Positions 1-4,867 of a DNA stretch of 5,371 bases are shown here, piece after piece (position 1 is the stretch's first letter; each line of letters begins with the position of its first letter). The translations under genes and the position numbers were made by a program. Origin of the DNA: Sulfolobus sp. UBA167. GTDB taxonomy: Archaea; Thermoproteota; Thermoprotei_A; Sulfolobales; Sulfolobaceae. The stretch is from the NCBI GenBank assembly GCA_002495845.1, contig DAHF01000048.1, forward strand, positions 1,820 to 7,190, given 5' to 3'. Under the pieces are notes generated by a model that worked only from the letters and a program-made list of their open reading frames with translations, made no database searches and was not told the origin of the DNA.

Positions 1-147
1 GTTGCTCCTCCCACAGTCCCATTGAGCCATCAATAGAGCTGGGAGCGTCATTAGCGTCACTGAAAAAATATTTCTACAAGAAACCATTTAAATCTTCATC
101 TCTGCCTGGCGAGGCTTTCATAGTTTTTGTAAGATGTGTCTAACGAT
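1..147. other. Unassigned left flank
   Basis: No gene here can be assigned firmly. On the plus strand one frame is open from base 3 to a TAA at 141-143 (46 codons) and could be the tail of a gene entering from the left. On the minus strand a GTG at 60-58 (an in-frame ATG follows at 51-49) opens a frame running out of the window, with a TTTAAA box at 92-87, close to the leaderless spacing seen elsewhere in this window, so a minus-strand gene leaving to the left is equally possible. Neither translation resembles a family I recognise. Sequence to the left of base 1 would settle it. Confidence 0.3.
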
Positions 148-157
148 GAAAAACAAT
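148..157 (-). terminator. Possible T-rich terminator of the glcE-like gene
   Basis: On the minus strand, about 16 bases after the TAA stop of the glcE-like gene, there is a pyrimidine-rich run containing five consecutive T. Crenarchaeal termination commonly occurs at such U-rich tracts without a strong hairpin. The signal is short and the region is AT-rich, so this is only a candidate. Confidence 0.3.
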
Positions 158-173
158 TATATCAACATTTCAT

Positions 174-1049
174 TTAAACTAAGATGAAACTTGGATCTAA
201 GGCACGTTTCAACATAAAAAAGGACTTAGTCATCTCAGCCTCCATTTCCTTTCCAATTATTCCCATTCCAATACCTGGGAAGACCAGAGCTCTCTCTTGA
301 TGTAGAATGCTGATTTCTTCACCTAATCTAGTGTTCCTAATGAAAGGTGACCTCATATCCTGTAAACGCCCAAGCTCATAACCTGAGGAAAGTTCCTCAA
401 CCACTCTACTGAAACCTGCAAATAATGCGTTACATTCTATCTCCCCAGTCAAGTTTCCACATGCAACTCCCCAAGGTCTCTTATTAGACATCATGAGGGG
501 ATATGCGTCATCAGGGTTTACCTTTACAAACCTCATCTCCTCTGGGGTCTTGATGATTTTGATAGTAAGGTCTAGAAAAATTCCAAGCTTACCCATAGCC
601 CCAGAAAGTGCTTTCCATATCTTGTAACCGCTGGAGAATTTCGTAGTAACTCCTCCTGATCTGACGATTTCCCCCAGACCAGTACATACAGTTGCGCCAA
701 GGAGGATGTCCTTTGGAAGCCCAAACCAAAAGGAGAAAATTGAAGGTAAGTTAAGCGAAAACAGACCCCCTACTGATCCCCAGTAAGAATGAGGTATCAT
801 GTAACCCCTTTTCCCCAAGAATTCCTGTAACTCATGAAATGGAGTTCCAGCTCTTACCTTGACGTAGTTATCATCCTCAGAGAGTTCCAAGACTCCCGTG
901 ATCTTTCTGAGAGACAGTATAACATCTGCCTTAGCATTAATTGGGTTACTTTGAATGCCAACTACCTTCACTTTCTTCTTGTCTCTAGACATCTCGAGAA
1001 CTGCATCCTTCACTTCATCATGATCTCGGGGCTCTATTATCTCTACCAA
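174..1049 (-). CDS. glcE: GlcE-like FAD-binding subunit of a 2-hydroxyacid (glycolate / D-lactate) dehydrogenase
   Basis: Small flavoprotein of the FAD-linked oxidase superfamily (FAD_binding_4 fold), resembling GlcE of the GlcDEF glycolate oxidase. With a TTG start at 1049-1047 it has 291 residues, somewhat shorter than bacterial GlcE at about 350. Seen in the sequence: an opening I-I-E-P-R-D-H-D-E-V stretch typical of the FAD domain; AGTP (67-70) followed by an E-L-Q-E-F-L helix; GSVGG (91-95), the glycine-rich FAD contact; then a D-I-L-L-G-A...G-L-G-E-I-V-R-S-G-G block and a G-A-M-G-K-L-G-I segment like those in GlcE. Oddly, the first FAD loop, usually rich in Gly (GGGTS-like), reads V-G-I-Q-S-N-P (30-36), so FAD binding may be weakened. 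The frame extends upstream to ATGs at 1088 and 1178, but those reach into glcD; the TTG lies 28-29 bases from a TTTAAA box, which fits leaderless initiation. The gene is divergent from glcD. The family is fairly sure, the substrate is not. Confidence 0.78.
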   Translation of the reverse strand: MVEIIEPRDHDEVKDAVLEMSRDKKKVKVVGIQSNPINAKADVILSLRKITGVLELSEDDNYVKVRAGTPFHELQEFLGKRGYMIPHSYWGSVGGLFSLNLPSIFSFWFGLPKDILLGATVCTGLGEIVRSGGVTTKFSSGYKIWKALSGAMGKLGIFLDLTIKIIKTPEEMRFVKVNPDDAYPLMMSNKRPWGVACGNLTGEIECNALFAGFSRVVEELSSGYELGRLQDMRSPFIRNTRLGEEISILHQERALVFPGIGMGIIGKEMEAEMTKSFFMLKRALDPSFILV

Positions 1050-1055
1050 GGCATT

Positions 1056-1061
1056 TTTAAA
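1056..1061 (+). promoter_or_regulatory. TATA box of glcD-glcF
   Basis: TTTAAA within a TTTTTAAATA run, centred about 28 bases before the ATG at 1087. This is the spacing expected for a leaderless archaeal transcript starting at or next to the initiation codon. No Shine-Dalgarno sequence precedes that ATG. The box lies between the glcE start codon and the glcE TATA box, so the two divergent promoters interleave. Confidence 0.65.
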
Positions 1062-1074
1062 TAGTTTGATAGAC

Positions 1075-1080
1075 TTTAAA
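1075..1080 (-). promoter_or_regulatory. TATA box of the glcE-like gene
   Basis: Read on the minus strand this is TTTAAA inside CTTTTTAAAG, centred about 28 bases before the TTG at 1049. The distance equals that of the plus-strand box to the glcD ATG, so the arrangement is mirror symmetric. It supports the TTG start over the upstream ATGs, since the sequence about 28 bases before the ATG at 1088 is not AT-rich. Confidence 0.55.
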
Positions 1081-1086
1081 AAGTAC

Positions 1087-2478
1087 ATGTCGTTAAAGGA
1101 AGAGCTGAAGGAGATAGTAGGAGAGAAATGGGTAATAACGGGTGAAGAGTCTTCTCTCTTCAGCGTAGACGGATTCACTGCCTACAAGGGAGACCCATCC
1201 ATGGTAGTCCTGCCCGGAAACGAAGAGGAGGCAGTGAAGGTTGTTAGATCGATCGTAAAACGCGGAGAGAAAGTAATATTTCGCGGATCTGGAACAAGCC
1301 TGAGCGGGGGCTCCATTCCAGTTGATGGAGAGATCGTTGTGGGGCTCTCCAGACTTAATAGGATTGAAGAGTACAAGGGTAACGAAGTTATCGTAGGCCC
1401 TGGGATAGCTAATATTATGGTCACCAAGAACGCCCCTCCTCACCTATTTTATGCACCTGACCCTGCAAGTTACTCCGTTTCTTCCATCGGGGGGAACATC
1501 TCTCACGACTCAGGAGGAATACATGTTGTCAAGTACGGACCTACTTTCAACAGCGTCCTTGGAGTTAAGGTAATTCTCCCTGACGGAGACGTAGAAGACC
1601 TCCTGTTTCATAACGGACAGCTGAACCCAATGTCCATATTTATAGGTGCAGAGGGAACGTTAGGTGCGGTGATCAAGGCTAGGCTCAAGCTCTTCCCCAA
1701 ACCAGAGTCTAGAGTCTCTGTCTTCGCTACGTTTGACAGCGTAACTGATGCGGGAAAGGCCGTGGTGGAAATCTTTAGAAAAGGAGTAGTTCCGTCAGCC
1801 CTCGAGCTCATGGATAGGAACATAATACGGGCTATAGAGAGCAGTAGGTATAAGGCGGATTTACCTAACGTAAGTGCAATGCTCCTGGTGGAGCTCGACG
1901 GTTCTATCCCGCAAGTCAAGGAAGAGAAAGAAGTAGTCAAGGGTGCAATCGAGGATAATAGCGGAAGGATAATAGATGCGAAAGGAAATGAAGATGAGTT
2001 TTGGAAGGCTAGGAAAGGTGCCTTCCCTTCCATGGGGGCAATATCGCCTGCGTATGTCACTCTAGACTGTACAGTGCCTCGCAGTAAGTTACCTAACGCT
2101 CTAGAGTCCATAGAGAAGATTTCTAGAGAAGAGAACGTATTCATTGCTAACGTCTTCCATGCGGGAGACGGCAACTTACATCCGCTAATACCTTACGACC
2201 CTAACAACAAAGAGTCCCTCTTAAATGCGCTGAGGGTTGGAGAGAAAATTTCAAAAATTGCTATCACGATGGGAGGTGTTCCTTCAGGTGAGCATGGAAT
2301 AGGAATAGAGAAGATAAGTATAGAGGAGATGTACTATAGCGAGGAAGAGATCGCAGTTATGAAGAGAATAAAACAGACCTTTGATCCAAACAACTTATTT
2401 AATCCTTGGAAAATATTCAGGCCAAAGAGCCTTCCTAGACAGGATGACGTGCTCAAGGTGATGTGGGAATGGGAGTAA
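1087..2478 (+). CDS. glcD: GlcD-like FAD-dependent 2-hydroxyacid dehydrogenase (glycolate oxidase / D-lactate dehydrogenase large subunit)
   Basis: Catalytic flavin subunit oxidising a D-2-hydroxyacid such as glycolate or D-lactate to the 2-oxoacid, with electrons passed from FAD to the iron-sulfur subunit. The 463-residue product aligns by eye with E. coli GlcD almost end to end. N-terminal FAD domain: V-V-L-P-G-N-E-E-E-A-V, R-G-S-G-T-S-L-S-G-G (66-75), Y-A-P-D-P (122-126), S-I-G-G-N (133-137) and a K-Y-G-P-T segment. C-terminal substrate domain: E-L-M-D, F-W-K-A-R-K-G-A-F-P, V-F-H-A-G-D-G-N-L-H-P (356-366) and G-E-H-G-I-G (401-406). By family knowledge H358, H365 and E402 would hold the metal and H403 would act in catalysis. 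The usual NPGK near the C-terminus reads NPWK. The ATG at 1087 is preferred over 1066 because a TATA box lies 28 bases before it and because 1066 would lie too close to that box. It is followed 31 bases later by glcF, in one operon. No signal peptide or membrane segment is seen, so it is probably cytoplasmic. Confidence 0.93.
   Translation: MSLKEELKEIVGEKWVITGEESSLFSVDGFTAYKGDPSMVVLPGNEEEAVKVVRSIVKRGEKVIFRGSGTSLSGGSIPVDGEIVVGLSRLNRIEEYKGNEVIVGPGIANIMVTKNAPPHLFYAPDPASYSVSSIGGNISHDSGGIHVVKYGPTFNSVLGVKVILPDGDVEDLLFHNGQLNPMSIFIGAEGTLGAVIKARLKLFPKPESRVSVFATFDSVTDAGKAVVEIFRKGVVPSALELMDRNIIRAIESSRYKADLPNVSAMLLVELDGSIPQVKEEKEVVKGAIEDNSGRIIDAKGNEDEFWKARKGAFPSMGAISPAYVTLDCTVPRSKLPNALESIEKISREENVFIANVFHAGDGNLHPLIPYDPNNKESLLNALRVGEKISKIAITMGGVPSGEHGIGIEKISIEEMYYSEEEIAVMKRIKQTFDPNNLFNPWKIFRPKSLPRQDDVLKVMWEWE
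1704..1714. repeat. AGAGTCTAGAG motif, copy inside glcD
   Basis: One of three identical copies of this 11-mer in the window (others at 3644-3654 and 4290-4300). Here it extends to AGAGTCTAGAGTCT, a tandem of the heptamer AGAGTCT, which is itself symmetric around its central G. It lies in coding sequence and could reflect codon choice, but it matches the copy at the segA start exactly. Candidate SegB site by inference only. Confidence 0.4.
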
Positions 2479-2498
2479 ACTACCCTCATGGAGACCTT

Positions 2499-2503
2499 GG
2501 TGA
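2499..2503 (+). promoter_or_regulatory. Shine-Dalgarno sequence of glcF
   Basis: GGTGA, complementary to the 3' end of crenarchaeal 16S rRNA (core CACCUC), six bases before the ATG at 2510. A ribosome binding site is expected here because glcF is internal to the operon, unlike the leaderless first gene. It fixes the glcF start. Confidence 0.7.
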
Positions 2504-2509
2504 AGAAAG

Positions 2510-3547
2510 ATGAGAGGAACACAGAGAAGTGATACCATCGAAAGCGAAAGAGAAGTCAACAAATGCGTCCACTGTGGCTTCTGTCTCGAGAGCTGTCCCA
2601 CTTACGTGGTTACCAGATCCGAGGTTCACTCCCCTAGGGGAAGGATCTTATCCGTTAAGCTAGGGCTCGACGCTGAAGGAATAGAGACCTGCATGTACTG
2701 CAGGAGGTGCGAGATAGCGTGCCCGAGCGGGGTAAAATACGATAAGATAATAACCACTGCCAGAAGACCTGACGCGTTCAAGAAGTTGATGCTGAAGACT
2801 CTAGAACGACCAAGATTGCTGTACTTGGGAACTTCTGCCGTCATGAAGGGAAACGGAAGACTTTCGTATAGATTAAGGGATTTCATAGCAAGCCCGGAGG
2901 AACCCCTTGAACACGAGGAAAAAGACCCAGATGTCTATCTCATACCGGGTTGCATAACCTCTACGTTCTTCAGGGGTACGGTCGAAAAGGCTTTAAGATT
3001 CCTCCAGGAGAAAGGGTTCCGCGTTAAAATCCTAAACGGATGCTGTGGACTTGCGCACTACTCCGAGGGAGATGTTAAGGGGGGAGACGAAGCACTTAAC
3101 AAACTTGTACCGAGTCACATTAAGTCCTCAGGCAAGGTAACCTTAGTTTCGCTCTCGTCAAACTGCACCGCACATATGAGGGAAAAAGGCATGAACGTAA
3201 TGGACTTCCACGAATTCATGAAATCCATGAACTACCATGTAAGGATAGGGAACAAGTTCACGATCCATTACCCTTGCCATGCTAACTTGCTAGGGATTAC
3301 CAAGTCGTTAGCAGACGTGATCAGCGACAAAGAGAACATGGTCCAAATGGACGACCCATCATTCGAATGTGGTGCTGGAGGGGCGTTCTTCCTTTTCAAT
3401 GAGAAAATGTCGGATCTGGTCATAGAAGAGAAGAACAGAAAGGTGAAAGGCTCTGGAGCAGAGATAGTGATAAGCACAAATCCTTCGTGTTCACTGACGT
3501 TAAAGAAAAGCGGGAAAAAGGTCCTGCATATAGCAGACTTTCTCTAG
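2510..3547 (+). CDS. glcF: GlcF-like iron-sulfur subunit with two CCG domains
   Basis: Electron-transfer subunit of the 2-hydroxyacid dehydrogenase; it would carry electrons from the flavin subunits to a quinone or other membrane acceptor. It has 345 residues, against about 400 in bacterial GlcF. The N-terminus holds two CxxCxxCxxxCP motifs for two [4Fe-4S] clusters: Cys 19, 22, 25, 29 and Cys 61, 64, 67, 71. Two cysteine-rich CCG domains follow, as in GlcF, LutA/LldE and HdrB: first C148, C178-C179-G, C219; second C256, C287-G, C327. In the second the first Cys of the CCG pair is replaced by Glu (E286), so its cluster or metal site is probably altered. The start follows a GGTGA ribosome binding site, and the 31-bp gap after glcD indicates one transcript. 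There is no transmembrane segment, so it is probably peripheral at the membrane. The family is sure; the physiological substrate of the complex is not. Confidence 0.92.
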   Translation: MRGTQRSDTIESEREVNKCVHCGFCLESCPTYVVTRSEVHSPRGRILSVKLGLDAEGIETCMYCRRCEIACPSGVKYDKIITTARRPDAFKKLMLKTLERPRLLYLGTSAVMKGNGRLSYRLRDFIASPEEPLEHEEKDPDVYLIPGCITSTFFRGTVEKALRFLQEKGFRVKILNGCCGLAHYSEGDVKGGDEALNKLVPSHIKSSGKVTLVSLSSNCTAHMREKGMNVMDFHEFMKSMNYHVRIGNKFTIHYPCHANLLGITKSLADVISDKENMVQMDDPSFECGAGGAFFLFNEKMSDLVIEEKNRKVKGSGAEIVISTNPSCSLTLKKSGKKVLHIADFL

Positions 3548-3561
3548 AACACCTTTCCATA

Positions 3562-3571
3562 CTTTTCTCTT
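3562..3571 (+). terminator. Possible pyrimidine-rich terminator after glcF
   Basis: A short T/C-rich tract starts 14 bases after the glcF stop codon and lies before the next promoter. Crenarchaeal termination often uses such U-rich tracts. The signal is weak. Confidence 0.3.
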
Positions 3572-3577
3572 CAGAGC

Positions 3578-3643
3578 TGAAAACCCGGACTTCTATAGGG
3601 TCAGGTAATATCAAGGGAACTCCTTATTAAACCTGGGTTTTCA
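3578..3643. repeat. Inverted repeat bracketing the segA promoter
   Basis: TGAAAACCC (3578-3586) and its exact reverse complement GGGTTTTCA (3635-3643) are separated by 48 bases. The TATA box lies between the arms, and the right arm sits just downstream of it at about -21 to -13 from the start codon. That is a usual place for a repressor or autoregulator to block transcription. A looped operator is an inference from position and symmetry. Confidence 0.5.
3624..3631 (+). promoter_or_regulatory. TATA box of segAB
   Basis: TTATTAAA centred 28 bases before the GTG at 3656, the spacing of a leaderless crenarchaeal promoter. No Shine-Dalgarno sequence precedes that GTG. It supports both the start choice and a segAB transcript separate from glcDF. 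Confidence 0.65.
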
Positions 3644-3654
3644 AGAGTCTAGAG
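3644..3654. promoter_or_regulatory. AGAGTCTAGAG motif against the segA start (candidate SegB operator)
   Basis: This 11-mer ends two bases before the GTG start of segA, so it covers the expected transcription start. The same 11-mer recurs at 1704-1714 and 4290-4300, and the core AGTCTAGA is also in the perfect palindrome at 4192-4205. SegB of Sulfolobus is known to bind palindromic DNA upstream of segAB; that this is the motif is inferred from position and repetition. Confidence 0.5.
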
Positions 3655-3655
3655 T

Positions 3656-4318
3656 GTGATAGTAACAGTAATTAATCAAAAAGGAGGAGTTGGAAAGACT
3701 ACAACTTCAGTTAACCTATCTTATTACCTTTCGAAGAGGAGGAAAACCGCGCTCATAGACCTCGATCCTGAGGGAGGGTCTACAGTCTCCTTCGGGATAA
3801 AAAGGGACCAGAGCGAGGTTAAGTTAGGTACTAAGAGCGTGAACATATTCAACGTCGAGGTATACCCAGCGAGCGTAGGTCTCTTAAAGCTGGAACTTGG
3901 AGGAGACATAAATGAGATAACTAAGGACATAAGGAAAATAGCTGAGAGCTACGACGCGACGGTCATAGACACTCCCCCTAATTTAGGAAAGCTAGCTGTG
4001 TCAGCTATGATAGTTGCAGACCGTATAATCTCTCCCGTTACACCCCAACCTCTCTCTCTCGAGGCTGTGAAGAACCTAGACTCTAGGCTCAGTAGCCTCA
4101 AGAAAGGAGCGTTCTCGTTTACGAACTTTTCGACCAAGCCTATCTCATTGGATGGACTATCCTCAGTCAAGTTCATGCAGGTCGGCATTCCACAGTCTAG
4201 ACTGTTCATTGAAGCGTCCAGACTGGGCGTTCCAGCGCTCAGGTATGAAGAGGTAAGAAGTAAGAGACCTAGACTCCAGAACTACTTCGAGAGTCTAGAG
4301 AAGGCGATAATAGAATGA
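3656..4318 (+). CDS. segA: SegA, ParA-family chromosome partition ATPase
   Basis: ParA/MinD-type ATPase of 220 residues, the motor of the archaeal SegAB chromosome segregation system; ATP-bound dimers would bind DNA non-specifically and be stimulated by SegB. Seen: deviant Walker A K-G-G-V-G-K-T-T (9-16) with signature Lys9 and P-loop Lys14; the A' motif L-I-D-L-D-P-E-G-G (33-41) with Asp35 and Asp37; Walker B V-I-D-T-P-P-N-L-G (103-111) with Asp105; P-V-T-P-Q-P-L-S-L-E at about 132-141. It is short for a ParA, with no N-terminal helix-turn-helix, like ParA Ib proteins and the known 220-residue Sulfolobus SegA. The GTG start is set by Walker A lying at the very N-terminus and by the TATA box 28 bases before it. 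Its stop overlaps the next gene by four bases (ATGA), implying translational coupling. The gene contains the palindrome at 4192-4205. A generic ParA is the alternative; the partner gene favours SegA. Confidence 0.9.
   Translation: MIVTVINQKGGVGKTTTSVNLSYYLSKRRKTALIDLDPEGGSTVSFGIKRDQSEVKLGTKSVNIFNVEVYPASVGLLKLELGGDINEITKDIRKIAESYDATVIDTPPNLGKLAVSAMIVADRIISPVTPQPLSLEAVKNLDSRLSSLKKGAFSFTNFSTKPISLDGLSSVKFMQVGIPQSRLFIEASRLGVPALRYEEVRSKRPRLQNYFESLEKAIIE
4075..4087. repeat. Inverted repeat CCTAGA-C-TCTAGG within segA
   Basis: A 13-base site with perfect 6-base arms around a single central C. On the minus strand it contains AGAGTCTAG, shared with the 11-mer copies at 1704, 3644 and 4290. A partial echo, CCTAGACTCCAGA, occurs at 4268-4280. 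Candidate member of the SegB motif family; coding constraint alone could also yield it. Confidence 0.35.
4192..4205. repeat. 14-bp perfect palindrome ACAGTCTAGACTGT within segA
   Basis: The sequence equals its own reverse complement over 14 bases, with a TCTAGA core shared with the other candidate sites. It lies in the second half of the segA coding sequence. A dimeric ribbon-helix-helix protein such as SegB would suit such a symmetric site. Function is inferred. Confidence 0.5.
4290..4300. repeat. AGAGTCTAGAG motif just before segB
   Basis: Third identical copy of the 11-mer, ending 14 bases before the segB ATG and lying in the last codons of segA. Each gene of the partition pair therefore has a copy immediately before its start. 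Candidate SegB site by inference. Confidence 0.45.
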
Positions 4319-4710
4319 GCGAGCTAGACTTCCTTTTAGGAGGAACAGAGGAAAGAGAGAAGGGTGAAGAGAGAAGAGAGAATATACAACAAAAAGAGAA
4401 GGAAGCAGAGCTTAGAGAAGGGCTCGTTGAAGAGAAGGTCAGAGAAAAGCAAGCGGAAGATGAAAGTAGGTCCACAGTCTTAAAGGACAATGTCGAAACG
4501 CTGATGAGGAAGTTCATAAACAAGGATCCAAAGGTAGGAATATGGAGCTATCCATCCTTTATTCTTTTACAATATCTTTATAATACAGTTCCTGGATTTA
4601 AAATGAGCAGAGTGGCTAAAGAGGCCCTTGAGAGGGGCCTGAAAGAGATGTACCCTGACCTTTTCAGAAAAGCCGAAGAGGTATATCATTCAACTTTGAG
4701 CAACGCGTAA
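4315..4710 (+). CDS. segB: SegB-like chromosome partition DNA-binding protein
   Basis: A 131-residue protein translated from an ATG overlapping the segA stop (ATGA), with a near-consensus AGGCGAT ribosome binding site at 4302-4308. Residues 11-52 are almost entirely Glu, Lys, Arg and Gln, probably a disordered or helical charged arm; in the family the N-terminus contacts SegA. Residues about 55-117 form the likely DNA-binding domain: a helix, then K-V-G-I-W-S-Y-P-S-F-I-L-L-Q-Y-L (73-88), V-P-G-F-K-M-S (92-98) and an A-K-E-A-L-E-R-G-L-K helix, fitting the C-terminal ribbon-helix-helix fold of SegB. It would bind palindromic sites on the chromosome, load SegA and probably autoregulate segAB. 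Known Sulfolobus SegB is about 109 residues, so this arm is longer. SegB has no ParB homology, so the call rests on gene order, size and the C-terminal pattern. Confidence 0.82.
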   Translation: MSELDFLLGGTEEREKGEERRENIQQKEKEAELREGLVEEKVREKQAEDESRSTVLKDNVETLMRKFINKDPKVGIWSYPSFILLQYLYNTVPGFKMSRVAKEALERGLKEMYPDLFRKAEEVYHSTLSNA

Positions 4711-4758
4711 TACCAAAGTATCGTATTACAGAGTCATTTGTTTAATACATATTTATAG

Positions 4759-4775
4759 CCTTTTTTAGGAAAAAA
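4759..4775 (+). terminator. Possible segAB terminator, T6-AGG-A6
   Basis: Six T, three bases, then six A: a U-rich tract about 50 bases after the segB stop that could also fold as a weak A-U hairpin. U-rich tracts suffice for crenarchaeal termination. The spacer from 4711 to 4833 otherwise shows AT-rich sequence, including TTTATA at 4752-4757, and no gene I can support. Confidence 0.4.
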
Positions 4776-4833
4776 CTGTTAGAGCCAGATAATTCATTTT
4801 TAAAAAAACTAATTCCAACCAGACGGCCGAATA

Positions 4834-4850
4834 GCCTTAATAAATAAGGC
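4834..4850 (+). promoter_or_regulatory. Promoter of the 131-residue hypothetical gene, embedded in an inverted repeat
   Basis: GCCTTA (4834-4839) and TAAGGC (4845-4850) form perfect 6-base arms around ATAAA. The TATA-like stretch TAATAAATA (4838-4846) fills the loop and part of the arms, and its centre is about 26 bases before the ATG at 4868, giving a leaderless arrangement. Symmetry directly over a TATA box suggests an operator, by inference. Confidence 0.5.
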
Positions 4851-4867
4851 ATATCAAATATAAACTT

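Noticed and set aside
1066..1086. GlcD starting at the ATG at 1066
   Set aside because: That codon lies only a few bases downstream of the TATA box, so a transcript starting about 26-28 bases from it would not contain the codon.
1050..1178. Longer GlcE-like protein starting at the ATG at 1178 or 1088
   Set aside because: It would overlap the glcD start by up to about 90 bases, the extra residues do not look like the family, and no TATA box fits those starts; the TTG at 1049 has one at the right distance.
1608..2174. 188-codon open frame on the minus strand inside glcD
   Set aside because: It is the antisense shadow of a clear GlcD coding region and has no family resemblance or promoter.
2488..2532. 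14-codon ATG frame overlapping the glcF start
   Set aside because: It is very short, lacks its own signal and shares bases with the glcF ribosome binding site; most likely chance.
2630..2641. 12-bp palindrome TCCCCTAGGGGA in glcF
   Set aside because: It is encoded by conserved-looking codons for S-P-R-G after the first iron-sulfur motif, has a different core from the TCTAGA sites and occurs once.
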